Assembly: GCF_016056305.1 (NCBI RefSeq)
Contig: NZ_JAECZC010000102.1
Location: forward strand, 136,884-200,883
Direction of reading: 5' to 3'
From: Amazonocrinis nigriterrae CENA67
GTDB taxonomy: Bacteria; Cyanobacteriota; Cyanobacteriia; Cyanobacteriales; Nostocaceae
Length of the DNA stretch: 64,000 nt
Numbering within the stretch: the stretch's first letter is position 1; each line of letters starts with the position of its first letter. Shown in pieces: positions 46,754-56,148 of this stretch. Below the pieces are notes generated by a model, which was not told where the DNA came from, did not search any database, and saw nothing but the letters and a program-made list of their open reading frames with translations. The position numbers and the translations under genes were made by a program.

Positions 46754-47530
46754 ATGAACAAGGCAAAAAAAACCCTCGCGCAACCTTCCATTTCGCCTGC
46801 AACCTTTATTGCATTGAATTATTTGCACAATTTACCAGATCAAATCATTCGAGACAGGTACTCAGATATAAAAACCGTTGAACAGGGCAACGGCAAAATT
46901 ATGATGGAAGCAATGCGCCGACACGCCAGATTAACTAATAACTGGCAACAAGCGTTGCTAATCGATGCAAAAGAACTACAGAAAATATATGCTGTCAACG
47001 AACAAGCACCTTATCGGCCGTATGCAGAAATCTCTCTTGCACATAGGGCAATGGCCGCAATTATTTATCAAGATTTATATCCAGATTTTTACCGCTTTCA
47101 AAAGCAGTTTGATTCCTTTGAGGAATTTTGGTGTGCTGTTGAGTGGGATTTAATGTACCGAGCTATGCGCGGTTCTGGTCTAATTAACGTCACTAAGGAA
47201 GTTAAACCGCAAGGAAAGCGCAAGTGGGCAGAACAGGGAAATGAGTTCTTCAAGTATCTAGAGGATTCTGGAAAAGTGCCGTTTAAAAAACAGCCACAAC
47301 TAATTGACCTCCCCCTCCCTGCTGCGGAAGCTTTGTATATCTACGCTATTTACCATGCCCAGCAAGATGAAGGATTTCGTCGAAGACAATTAGCTGAATT
47401 TACAGCCACTCTTAAACGCTGTCACCGAGAAATTCGCAACAACAAACTCCAGTTAGGCTATTTACTGGAAGACAGAAGTTTAATTATTTTCGAGAAACAC
47501 GGTAAGCAAGTTTTAAAACCAGATACCTGA
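46754..47530 (+). CDS. Hypothetical 258-residue protein
   Basis: A soluble protein with several Trp and aromatic clusters (SFEEFWCAVEWDLMYRAMRG). Its start has no strong ribosome site. I recognise no domain. It lies ahead of the HTH and replication genes on the same strand, so it is probably a backbone gene of the integrated plasmid. Confidence 0.6.
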   Translation: MNKAKKTLAQPSISPATFIALNYLHNLPDQIIRDRYSDIKTVEQGNGKIMMEAMRRHARLTNNWQQALLIDAKELQKIYAVNEQAPYRPYAEISLAHRAMAAIIYQDLYPDFYRFQKQFDSFEEFWCAVEWDLMYRAMRGSGLINVTKEVKPQGKRKWAEQGNEFFKYLEDSGKVPFKKQPQLIDLPLPAAEALYIYAIYHAQQDEGFRRRQLAEFTATLKRCHREIRNNKLQLGYLLEDRSLIIFEKHGKQVLKPDT

Positions 47531-47947
47531 AAACTAAGCAAAGGTTTAAGTTGAATGCCTATTCCAGTTATGTGTCTTGCTGTGTCTTGCAAACTGGATA
47601 GCTTCTGTTTGGCAACTAATACTTAATATTAGTTAACACAAGATGATTTCTTAAATTTTAGGTGATGACTGATAAAGATAGCCAGAACTACTGTCATTTG
47701 GTCACTTTCAATATCACCCAAGTAACGATGTACTTCATTACAAACAGTGTGCTGAAAAAAAGGTTGCACAAAACTCGACTCCTCTAGCACCAACTTTCTA
47801 CGATAAAGCCCAACACGCCTGAAAAATATCTAACTTTTAGTGACTAACACTTGAAACTCAGGGTGTGCAGAGAACTGGAAGAAAGTTGCCACCCTTTCTT
47901 CTAACTTGGAGCAAATCACTATAGACGTGAAAGGTAAAGGAGTTTTT
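47531..47947. other. Intergenic region upstream of the HTH gene
   Basis: I see no gene here. A near-duplication (tgtcttgctgtgtcttgc) is at 47571-47590. The last 15 bases carry a strong ribosome site (AAAGGAG) for the HTH gene. Confidence 0.4.
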
Positions 47948-48211
47948 ATGAGTTTTACATTTTGTAATAAGCACGTTCTTGCACAAAGGCTTGGATACAG
48001 TCCTCACACTTTGAAGGCAATCCGGCAACGTGGTGATTGGCTCGAAGGAATTCATTACATCAGACCTAATGGCAATTCAAGGGTCATTCGATATAATCTT
48101 GACCTGTGCTTGAATTGGTTTGCTAATCAAAATAATCCAAATGCTCATCACAGAGAAATTGAGCGTTATTTGATGAGTTTGGAAAGTGAAAAACGGCGAA
48201 AATCAAGGTAA
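47948..48211 (+). CDS. Small excisionase/HTH-type DNA-binding protein
   Basis: A protein of 87 residues from the ATG at 47948, chosen because AAAGGAG lies 7 bases upstream; the frame is open to 47906. Residues about 5-30 (CNKHVLAQRLGYSPHTLKAIRQRGDW) form a winged-helix or MerR-like HTH as in excisionases. GIHYIRPNGNSRVIRYNLD is a likely wing. It lies before the replication gene and could be a recombination directionality factor or a copy-number regulator. Confidence 0.7.
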   Translation: MSFTFCNKHVLAQRLGYSPHTLKAIRQRGDWLEGIHYIRPNGNSRVIRYNLDLCLNWFANQNNPNAHHREIERYLMSLESEKRRKSR

Positions 48212-48753
48212 GAATTTTAGATACCTTCAAAAAGCACAGATATCTGAAAACAGCAGATTCAGCATAGTGCAAAAAGTATTCTCTCCAAAATTCTTGATTA
48301 TACATATAACTATGCAACGCTGGCGAAAGCAATAAAAAAGCGATCGCTGTTCATATCAGTTATCGCCGAACTACAAAAAATATCTTTTGTGCATAATTTT
48401 ACCAGCAATGGCAAAAATACGGCTCAGTAAATTCTTCAGAATTTAAGACTAGTATCGAAAAATGAATGGTGCATTATCCTCACTTAGAAATTATGCAGGA
48501 TCGCTGAGGATAACTAGCCAATAATTTTCTTGATACTGCCTAAATCTTAAATAGATGTTGACATTAAGAACTTCAAGTCTCGGACATTGTTAACCAAGTT
48601 TTTGCAATTGAAATAAATCATTTTTTAGCACAAAAAATACTTGTGTTAGGAAACCTGCTGATGATTTTGTAACTAACGCAAACATAGCCAGCAATTTTGA
48701 AGCGGCGGCATTATGTCGCCCCTTTAATGCTGCGACAACATTTGGAGTTGATT
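48212..48753. promoter_or_regulatory. Upstream region of the replication gene, possible origin
   Basis: AT-rich and without a gene. It contains TTTTGTGCATAAT at 48385-48397, identical to the recombinase operator arm, and GTGCATTAT at 48469-48477. It also has a 9-bp inverted repeat, TTATCCTCA at 48474-48482 with TGAGGATAA at 48505-48513. Such features suit a replication origin or the control region of the replication gene; which is not clear. Confidence 0.45.
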
Positions 48754-51732
48754 ATGAAAGCTACAAACATCAATGAATTTTCGGACAATCCTAAATTAAT
48801 AGAAAAACATTGGCAAGAATGGGTACTTAATTCAAGTGTAGACGTAAATCTAACCTGCTTAAATGTTCTTTCTCTAGATGGTGCAATCAGCTACGAATAT
48901 TTATTGTATCCCCTACCACAAACTGCTAGACGTAATGATGGGCGGTTACAAAACAAGTATCTAAAACAATATGCCCATATCGAAGCAGGAGGATGGTGGG
49001 TTAGTGGACTTGACCCATTAAATAATTGGTTACCAATGGATTGGGGCAGATTTAAACCAGACTACCCTAGACAGGAGTGGGATATAAACACCCAGAAGTA
49101 TAACCAAAAGATTGTCAAATATGAATCGCCTCCCAAAACACCAAATCGTGTTACTTATCTGAGAGTGCCATTACATATTTGGCAGATGGTAGCAAGGCGT
49201 TATAACGTTCCCATGCCTCAGGATATTACCATTACTGAAGAAGGAGAAGCTTTAGGATTTTGGGCTTGGGTAGTAGCACACAGAGAAATTCCTATTATTC
49301 TTACTGAGGGTGAAAAGAAAGCAGGTTGTCTTTTAACGCTGGGGTTTGTTGCTATCGGCTTACCAGGAATTTGGAACGGAAGAGTAGGGAAAAAAGACTT
49401 TGAAAAACTACATCCTGATTTAATACCATTAGCGCAAAAGGGACGCAAGTTTGTCATCCTGTTCGACTACGAAACCAAATCCAAAACTAAACAACAAATT
49501 TTTCAAGCCACCCATCGCACCTGTAAAACTATTTTGAGGCAAGGTTGTCAAAGTGAAGTTGCTGTGCTGCCAGGGCCAGAAAAAGGTATTGATGACTGGG
49601 TTCTAGCTCTTGGTAAAAAAGCTGATAATTCTGTCACTACTCTTACTCTGATTGCTGATGCCCTCACTGTTACGGATTATCAAAAATCATTTTTTGTTCT
49701 ACCAAACAGAGGAATTTATAAATATAAACCTGATGAAACAGTCAATAGCCGCTACCTATTACAGGTAATAAACGGACTGCCTGGAAAAGGCTTAGTTGGC
49801 TTAATTTCTGATATGGGTACTGGAAAAACGGAATTGATAGCAAATCGTAGAGGAAAGTATCCAAAAGAACGCTTTCTTAACTGTGGCCATAGAGTTAATC
49901 TGCTACAAAATCTTAGTGAACGGCTACAAACCGATATCTACTCGGATGTGTATCATAAAGATTTAGGAAAAGCTCACGCCCTTAGTATTACAGTAGATTC
50001 ACTGTATAAAATGGCAAACGATTTACAAGCTTATGATTGCATCTTTATTGATGAGGCCTGTCAGTATCTTGTTCATTTATTGAAGTCAAACACCTGTAAA
50101 GAACATAGAGGAGAAATACTAGAGGTTTTAGAATACCTTATCTATAATGCCAAGCTGGTAGTGTTAGCAGATGCTCACTTAAATGATTCGACGATTGATT
50201 TCTTTTTAGCGATGCGTCCAATGGGTGAAAAACCTTACATCATCAAAAATGAGTGGAAGTCAGGCGGACGTAATGTTTACTGGTATGAAGGGAAAGATAG
50301 CAGCACTCTTTTAGCTCAGATCCATGCTCAACTCATGGTGGGTAAACGCCTAATGGTGGTCAGTGACAGCAAGCGTTTCATCAAGAAGTTAGAACGTGCT
50401 TTAAATAACTGTTCTATCCTAAAAGATACTGATGACTTAGCGACAGAATCAGAGGAAGACCGACAATTGAGGATTTGGTCTATTCATTCTGAAAATAGTT
50501 CCTCTCCAGAGAATATTAGTTTCGTTAAGACAATTAATTTTGCTATTGAGGATTTAGATGTACTGTTAGCTAGCCCTAGCTTGAGTTCAGGGGTTGACAT
50601 TTGCAACTACCATTTTGATGCAATATTTGGTGTTTTCCACACTATAAGTCAATCAGCTACAGAATGCGCTCAACAGCTATGGCGGTATCGTCCAAACGTG
50701 CCGATGTATGTCTGGGCTGCTCTTCATCCGCCTTTTGGTTATGCCGAAACTAATCCACAGCGCATTAAGGAAAGAATTCTCCAAAAAAATGAGATGACTG
50801 CCTTTTTAATCCGTATTGACTGCAAAACAGGCAGCCGTGGCGCAGAAAAGGATTGGGCATTAAATATCAGTTGTGAAATAGAAGCTCAAAGAAACAAGTC
50901 AATTAATAATTTGCGAGCTGATTTGCGATCGCTATTAGTTCAGATGGGCAACAGCATTATTATTGTTGGGGATTCTGTTAATGATAGAGCTGCTGCATGG
51001 ATAAAAGCAGCAAGTATTGCTCTCGATACAGAGCATTGCACGAAAGTCACTAATGCTGAAGATATTGATAGAGAAACCTACGCGAACAGACTGCACTATG
51101 ACTACTTAACACCTGAACAGATGCTGGAGTTTGAGAAGTACCGTATTAGGCACACCTACGGCATGACTGTTACACCGGAACTAGTTGCTAAAGACGCTGG
51201 AGGGCAATTGATTGGCAAAATAATTGCATTAGAAGCCATTCTAGCAAAGCCTGGGGAAACAATCATTTATGAGCCAGGAATAGAATTGATGACTCCGCCA
51301 ACATTGATTGTGGAAAAGGATAAAGCCGAACGTGACCGCTTGTCCATTTGTACTGATTGGAGCAATCATTCTACGACTTGGTTAGTGCGTTATCAGCTAG
51401 GGCTACGAGAAATTTTGACTGAGATGATGGCTGGGGTTGAGCTTACCGAAAACGAGCCAATTATTCAGGCTATGGCAGAATTTTCCCACCGTTTTGCACC
51501 TCATATTAAGGTTATCCTCAATCTCACTATTCCACCCAATAAGCCGCCTATGTGGATTTTGAGTCAGTATCTCAATCAACTAGAACTATCTACTTTTGTA
51601 TCACGCCGACCAAAAGAGCAAGGAAAACGTGTGAGATATTATCGGCTGAAGACTGATGACCTTGCTTTTGTTCAACAGGTAATAGAATATCGTCGGCAGC
51701 AAAGAGAACATAGAGCGCACAAACCCCAATAG
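48754..51732 (+). CDS. CyRepA1-type plasmid replication protein (Toprim-like plus helicase)
   Basis: A protein of 992 residues from the ATG at 48754, chosen for the GGAG 7 bases upstream; the frame is open to 48697. The N-terminal third has a DUF3854/Toprim-like region: IPIILTEGEKKAGCLLTLGF with Glu, then KFVILFDYETK. A helicase follows with Walker A SDMGTGKTE near 352, Walker B CIFIDEACQ near 433, and LASPSLSSGVDIC. This is the plan of the CyRepA1 family of cyanobacterial plasmid initiators. It indicates that the element is, or once was, an autonomous plasmid. Confidence 0.8.
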   Translation: MKATNINEFSDNPKLIEKHWQEWVLNSSVDVNLTCLNVLSLDGAISYEYLLYPLPQTARRNDGRLQNKYLKQYAHIEAGGWWVSGLDPLNNWLPMDWGRFKPDYPRQEWDINTQKYNQKIVKYESPPKTPNRVTYLRVPLHIWQMVARRYNVPMPQDITITEEGEALGFWAWVVAHREIPIILTEGEKKAGCLLTLGFVAIGLPGIWNGRVGKKDFEKLHPDLIPLAQKGRKFVILFDYETKSKTKQQIFQATHRTCKTILRQGCQSEVAVLPGPEKGIDDWVLALGKKADNSVTTLTLIADALTVTDYQKSFFVLPNRGIYKYKPDETVNSRYLLQVINGLPGKGLVGLISDMGTGKTELIANRRGKYPKERFLNCGHRVNLLQNLSERLQTDIYSDVYHKDLGKAHALSITVDSLYKMANDLQAYDCIFIDEACQYLVHLLKSNTCKEHRGEILEVLEYLIYNAKLVVLADAHLNDSTIDFFLAMRPMGEKPYIIKNEWKSGGRNVYWYEGKDSSTLLAQIHAQLMVGKRLMVVSDSKRFIKKLERALNNCSILKDTDDLATESEEDRQLRIWSIHSENSSSPENISFVKTINFAIEDLDVLLASPSLSSGVDICNYHFDAIFGVFHTISQSATECAQQLWRYRPNVPMYVWAALHPPFGYAETNPQRIKERILQKNEMTAFLIRIDCKTGSRGAEKDWALNISCEIEAQRNKSINNLRADLRSLLVQMGNSIIIVGDSVNDRAAAWIKAASIALDTEHCTKVTNAEDIDRETYANRLHYDYLTPEQMLEFEKYRIRHTYGMTVTPELVAKDAGGQLIGKIIALEAILAKPGETIIYEPGIELMTPPTLIVEKDKAERDRLSICTDWSNHSTTWLVRYQLGLREILTEMMAGVELTENEPIIQAMAEFSHRFAPHIKVILNLTIPPNKPPMWILSQYLNQLELSTFVSRRPKEQGKRVRYYRLKTDDLAFVQQVIEYRRQQREHRAHKPQ

Positions 51733-52239
51733 TAGTATAAAAATAAGAGTTATGCAGATGCAATATAAGCTATGTATGGGATGGTAGCAGAAAAAACACC
51801 TGTCCAGACCCCCCTCAAATTAGATATATATATTAACTAGGGCGGTCTGGCCCGAAAGAAAAACTAAGTCAACAGCCATTTTTGGGAATGAGAGTTCCAA
51901 AGGTTTAGATAAATTTCGATTTTCTCCTCAAGAACCTCAAACTCAAGCCCAGGTTGGTGTTAAAAAATTATTTTGATGTCCATACTGGTGGCAATCTACG
52001 GTTGAATGGCTAAATATGCAATCACACCTAAAACTTAAATAAATTAATTATATTTAGAAATTTAACTTATGTTTAACTTCTTATGGAGTGCGAGCACTGA
52101 AAATTAGCCTTAGATTTTTTGTTATACCTTAGACAGTCTGGCACTTCCATAGATTTATTCACTAAATACTATTCTGGGGTAAAACTGGGGTAAAAATTCA
52201 TTAATATGCTGATAACCTTTATAAATACGTTCTTTTTTA
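51733..52239. other. Region after the replication gene with a long hairpin
   Basis: No gene is visible. CCAGACC at 51804-51810 pairs with GGTCTGG at 51844-51850 around an AT-rich centre (agatatatatatta), a cruciform-like structure that might be an origin or terminator. A near-repeat tctggggtaaaactggggta is at 52172-52191, within 70 bp of the tRNA fragment, and could be an arm-type recombinase site. Confidence 0.45.
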
Positions 52240-52285
52240 AGGTCTGCAAAACCTCCATTCCCCAGTTCAAATCTGGGTGTCGCCT
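52240..52285 (+). other. 3' half of tRNA-Cys(GCA), probable attachment site
   Basis: aggtctgcaaaacct forms the anticodon stem-loop with GCA as anticodon. CCCAG at 52261-52265 with CTGGG at 52273-52277 forms the T arm, and TGTCGCC plus discriminator T (52278-52285) is the acceptor 3' strand, as in tRNA-Cys. No 5' half precedes it, so no functional tRNA is made. Such 3' duplications mark integration of elements by tyrosine integrases. The fragment abuts the truncated cas12k gene exactly. Confidence 0.8.
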
Positions 52286-52557
52286 CTTAATGTGTAATTT
52301 ACCAATGCAACTGCGGCATAAAACCGAGAAGGTTGACCACTGTAGCGCGAGTCAGTTTTGAGTGTCAGACATAGTTGCTTGACGATATCAGCAGGAATCT
52401 TAGCTTTTTGTCGCCAATTTTCAAGGTCTGGGTGATGTCCCAATTGTTCCAGTAACTCGTTAATCAGAGGCGTGTTTTGCTCTGCCATTAACTTCCATAA
52501 GTATTGGCGGGTAGATGCACTCTTCACCAAACGACACTGAATCGTGATTTGGCTCAT
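52267..52557 (-). pseudogene. cas12k: Cas12k, N-terminal stub
   Basis: The frame begins MSQITIQCRLVKSASTRQYL and continues WKLMAEQNTPLINELLEQLG. This is almost word for word the start of Cas12k from Scytonema/Anabaena V-K systems (about 640 residues in full). After about 88 residues it runs into the tRNA-Cys fragment, and the last residues RGDTQI are encoded by the tRNA acceptor and T arm read backwards. The start is 9 bases from the operator pair shared with cvkR. No downstream cas12k sequence is present in the window. Confidence 0.9.
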
Positions 52558-52565
52558 GGCATTTT

Positions 52566-52600
52566 AAAACATATATGTTGAATAATAACATGCATGTTTT
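52566..52600. promoter_or_regulatory. Two palindromic CvkR-type operators
   Basis: aaaacatatatgtt (52566-52579) and aacatgcatgtttt (52587-52600) each contain a 10-bp palindrome, ACATATATGT and ACATGCATGT, with centres 19 bp apart. They lie between the divergent cas12k and cvkR starts. CvkR is reported to bind an ACAT-ATGT palindrome at this promoter; here the spacer is two bases. Confidence 0.7.
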
Positions 52601-52627
52601 ATAAAGAGCCGTGTGTAAAATTATTTC

Positions 52628-53086
52628 ATGCAAGAGACATTTTTTACGAGCAAACAAGCGGCTGAAATCACAGGCTGTACCCTGCGTCAGCTACAGTACT
52701 GGCGAGAGAAGGGTGTAATTGTTCCTGTTATCAGTGAAACGGGAACTGGACGTAGTATTTATTACTCAAAAGCCAATTTGGTGGAATTGGCTGTGATGGT
52801 ATATTTTTTGTCTGCGGGGTTGAGTTTTGATTTGGCTGGTGAAACGGTCAAAACCCTGAAAGACAAGGAGCCGGAGTTGTTTAAATCTGGTCAGGGAAAG
52901 CGTTTTATGCTGTTGGGAGCAGTAGGAGAAAAAGCTACCAAGGGAGGAACAGGGTTGATGCTTTCCCTTGTGGAGTTTGACCGAGACAAAGCGATCGCTT
53001 CCGTAGTTGAAGGTAAACCAGTGATTCCCGTGTGGTTGGATGAGATTTATAAGGTAGTAGCAAACAGGTTGACAGTCTATAGTTAA
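52628..53086 (+). CDS. cvkR: CvkR, MerR-type repressor of the V-K transposon
   Basis: A 152-residue protein with an N-terminal MerR helix-turn-helix (FTSKQAAEITGCTLRQLQYW, residues 6-25), followed by a YYSKANLVELAVMVYFLSAG dimerisation helix and a C-terminal domain. Divergent placement next to cas12k and the palindromic operators identify it as CvkR, the repressor of cas12k in Anabaena. The frame is complete, so the repressor may still be made although its target gene is truncated. It then either regulates itself or a V-K system elsewhere in the genome. Confidence 0.88.
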   Translation: MQETFFTSKQAAEITGCTLRQLQYWREKGVIVPVISETGTGRSIYYSKANLVELAVMVYFLSAGLSFDLAGETVKTLKDKEPELFKSGQGKRFMLLGAVGEKATKGGTGLMLSLVEFDRDKAIASVVEGKPVIPVWLDEIYKVVANRLTVYS

Positions 53087-53208
53087 TCTAGTTTTTTTGA
53101 AAAGATCAAGTCAGTCTGTATTTTTTATATACTTGGAATAATTGAAACAAAAATGAAAAAACTTTTATAAGCAATTACTAATAACATATATTACCATAAA
53201 TCAACTAG

Positions 53209-54258
53209 CTAAGTTGAGAACCACTTATCTCTGCGTGCAATTTCTCCAACCTTAACAATTTTTGATGCAACTATATTTCTACATTTAGCCTCAGCAGCAG
53301 CAACTAAAAATCCTGGATAATGCTCTGGTTGTCTGGCAATTTTATTTGCAATATCATCAGGTAGAGAATCTGTCGATACTATACGAATAAATTTTTGATA
53401 GGCGTAACGTTCAGACACGACACCTTTCATATAGCTCTTTGATATGATATTTAAAGCTGATTGCCAGCTAATTTGTGCTTCACCAAGGAGTTCAATTGCC
53501 ACATCTTGCCAATGCTGCAACACATAAAGATCAGTTTCATCGTACTCATTTATATCATTTATATACCTTGAATATAAATCTTTAGGATGATTTGAACGAA
53601 TACTAAGCAAAGTTACTGTTCTCGGATCTAAAATTTCTGGGAGTAGCTTAACATTAAATATAATCACACGGGTGTTTGATTGCTGTGTAATAGACACAGA
53701 CTCCTCTACAGATTTATACAAACGTTGCCAATCCTCAAGAGACAAATTTTTAAGATAATTATCTATTGAACTAGCAAATTGCTCTAATGTTTTCTTGCTA
53801 CCCCAAGTTGTTATAAGTAAGATAGCAAACATCTTATCGATCAGATCATCTGCTTGCTGAAATAGCTTTTGCCAGTAAGATGCTGTACCAGATCTCAATC
53901 TTGCGTAACGCGCTCGTCTACAAAGAGATACAGAGCGATCAAAAAGCTCAGAGAAACCTTTACAAGTTTCACTTTTAGATTTAATTCCACTGGCAATATT
54001 AGCAATATGAAAAAACACCCAATGCTCACCAAATACTGAGCGTCCATGCTCAACTAAATTATCCCAAGGAGTTATTTCTGTTGCCCATTGGCCTACACTA
54101 TAATTTGATTCTTTTTCTACAGTATCTAATATTTTATATAAATTATTTAATCCAGAAAAGTTAGCTGGAATTTGGATTTTCTGTCGATTGAGAGAAGGAA
54201 TACGTACTATTTTAGTACTGGCATAAATCATCTTCTCTCGTTGCCATATTTGGGACAA
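53209..54258 (-). CDS. Hypothetical cargo protein
   Basis: The frame is open from a TTG at 54258; the ATG at 54231, preceded by GAGAGAAG, gives 340 residues and is the better start. The protein is helical with Trp/Tyr-rich parts (EHWVFFHIANIASGIKSK). I recognise no family. It lies 50 bp after the STAND fragment in the same direction and may be its former downstream partner. It occupies the cargo position of the transposon. Confidence 0.55.
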   Translation of the reverse strand: MSQIWQREKMIYASTKIVRIPSLNRQKIQIPANFSGLNNLYKILDTVEKESNYSVGQWATEITPWDNLVEHGRSVFGEHWVFFHIANIASGIKSKSETCKGFSELFDRSVSLCRRARYARLRSGTASYWQKLFQQADDLIDKMFAILLITTWGSKKTLEQFASSIDNYLKNLSLEDWQRLYKSVEESVSITQQSNTRVIIFNVKLLPEILDPRTVTLLSIRSNHPKDLYSRYINDINEYDETDLYVLQHWQDVAIELLGEAQISWQSALNIISKSYMKGVVSERYAYQKFIRIVSTDSLPDDIANKIARQPEHYPGFLVAAAEAKCRNIVASKIVKVGEIARRDKWFST

Positions 54259-54309
54259 AGATAATGGATAATAGTAAACACTAAAAGCTATAGCATATCG
54301 CTTTGCATC

Positions 54310-55218
54310 TCAGGCATAACTCAAAAGTTCTAAAATAGATTTCGGGCGCGGTTGAACATCAGTAGTAAAATCTCCACTCAAAATAGATTGTAAGGCGATA
54401 TTAAAACGCTCTTCTGTGATTTCAAAATAATCATATCGCCGTGCCTTAAAAAGAATTTCAATGCGTAGTTGGTTGTTAATTTCATCTGAGAGAACTGTAC
54501 TTAGTTCGCTGACTGAGAGCCTTGATAAGCTACTAAAATAAAATCCATATTCAAGCCAACGTGTGCGTTCGCCATTTTTTTGAGCAAGAACAGCTCCAAG
54601 CCATAATTTATCAATATCGTCCGGAGAAGTATTTGCCTTAACTAAATCAATAACATCCAAAGCATAGTCTTTAGGAGGAGCATTTCCTAAAATTGCAACG
54701 CAGCGAGTAATAAGTTCATCTTGACCACAATCTTTCGGAAGTACCAGCGGATTACCAGAGCCAAGTCTGCGACTATTAGAGGTCAATAAATAGCGTAATC
54801 CAATGCCGTCTAATATTAATTCTATAACTCTACGGACAGACTTAGATTGTTGAGTAAAAACCCAGTCAGACAGCAACATAGCTGCCAAGAGTCTTGGATA
54901 GCTGATAAGGGAATATCCATCTTCTGCAATAAGTTCTTCAAGGCGATCAATTAAATCTGCAAGCTCTCCTTTGCTATAGCATCCTGCATAAAACCTTGTA
55001 ACATTTAACCAGTAAAAATCACGAGAAATTGCATCAAATCTATCAGGTTTAGTTCCTGGCTTTTCGTTCCCTGGTGGAGACAGTGGAGCTGTAACATAGA
55101 GATGCTTTGCAGCAAAATATTCTCGAAGAAGCTCTTTTATGGTAATTAAACAACTGTTAAATGGGGATTTTGCCACTTTACCATTTCCCCAAACGCCAGA
55201 AAACACCTCTGACACCAT
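54310..55218 (-). pseudogene. C-terminal piece of a NACHT/STAND-type protein
   Basis: From about 55165 leftwards the protein reads IKELLREYFAAKHLYVTAPL, the conserved REYFAA(K/R)HL box found after NACHT ATPases in STAND proteins. It then has about 280 helical residues. The ATPase and effector parts are missing. The first 20 residues of the open frame are out-of-frame tniQ sequence, so the fragment is joined directly to the end of tniQ. It was probably defence cargo lost by deletion. Confidence 0.65.
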
Positions 55219-55661
55219 CCATCAACCCACAAAGCCGGAACCTTAAACCTCGCTCCACAATTAGGACACTCCGACAATAACCTTAACTGATGAAGCTTAC
55301 ATCCCTGCGTTACCTTCAATTGCCACTCAATTTTGTGACAAGGCGATTCGGCATAACAAGCAGCACATAACCTAATCGGCTCCATCTTCATTCCCTCCCC
55401 AACAGGTGGTAACATCTGCTCTAACCTATCGGCCTCAACTCCCACCACAAGAGCCAACGCTTCCAACTGCTGACGTGAGGGAGGCGGATTAAACCGAAAC
55501 TTTTCCCAACGTGCAACAGCACCCCCAATTCCTGCTGCTTTACTTAACCCAGTAGGCGTTAATTCATTGGCTCGTCGAAAACGTCCCAAAAAATGACTCA
55601 AACTTTCGCCCTGATATGGTTCTACTCGAAACAGCCAGGGTTGGATATCTTCGGCTTTCAT
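55146..55661 (-). CDS. tniQ: TniQ of the V-K transposon
   Basis: A 171-residue protein of normal length for V-K TniQ. It has the TniQ start (PWLFRVEPYQGESLSHFLGR), an HTH-like middle (GLSKAAGIGGAVARWEKFRF) and zinc ribbons (LCAACYAESPCH, CPNCGARFKVPALWVDGWCQRC). The frame is complete, although the last few residues may be altered at the junction with the STAND fragment. Its start overlaps the tnsC stop (55661). TniQ links TnsC to the Cas12k target complex. Without the other parts it is an orphan. Confidence 0.85.
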   Translation of the reverse strand: MKAEDIQPWLFRVEPYQGESLSHFLGRFRRANELTPTGLSKAAGIGGAVARWEKFRFNPPPSRQQLEALALVVGVEADRLEQMLPPVGEGMKMEPIRLCAACYAESPCHKIEWQLKVTQGCKLHQLRLLSECPNCGARFKVPALWVDGWCQRCFLAFGEMVKWQNPHLTVV

Positions 55662-56100
55662 TACCTATACTCCCCAGTTACTTCCTTCAAAGTTTCCAGG
55701 TCAATTTTTTGTAATCCTTTCTTCAATGCTCTAATTGCTGCTTCTCTGAGAATCATATCCAGCAGCCCAATATAACCAAGCGTTGCTTCGCCCAAAGTCT
55801 TCAACATTTTCTTGCTGGAGAGATTAGAAGCCACCGACATTTGCAAAACTTTCTTTTCCCAGATATCCACAGTCCGCTTAAAATCTTCTCCTGACATCTT
55901 GCCAAAGCGATGACAAGCCCGAAAACGGTTATAAACCTGCTCCGGAACGCTTAATTACAGCATCCAGGCGGTCTGTTCCCACCAAAATCACGGCAATTTC
56001 TAACTTGTCAAAAATATCGCGCACCTCTGCAAAGGTTTTCGGCTTCAAACGGTCAGCCTCATCAACAATCAGCATCTCTACGCTGCAACCCTTGAGAACC
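55661..56100 (-). pseudogene. tnsC: TnsC, C-terminal fragment with frameshift
   Basis: The upstream frame has Walker B and following motifs (MLIVDEADRLKPKTFAEVRD, VILVGTDRLDAVIKR) and then breaks near 55940. The next frame continues VYNRFRACHRFGKMSGEDFK and runs to the stop at 55661, which overlaps tniQ. The N-terminal Walker A half is missing and replaced by tnsB sequence joined through a short GGAGGCAG-type repeat. It is inactive. Confidence 0.85.
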
Positions 56101-56148
56101 CGAACTTTTACCTCCTACCTCCAACATAGCTGCCTTCTGCCTCCTGCT

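Noticed and set aside
52240-52285. Functional tRNA-Cys gene
   Set aside because: Only the anticodon arm, T arm and 3' acceptor strand are present; no 5' half or D arm precedes them.
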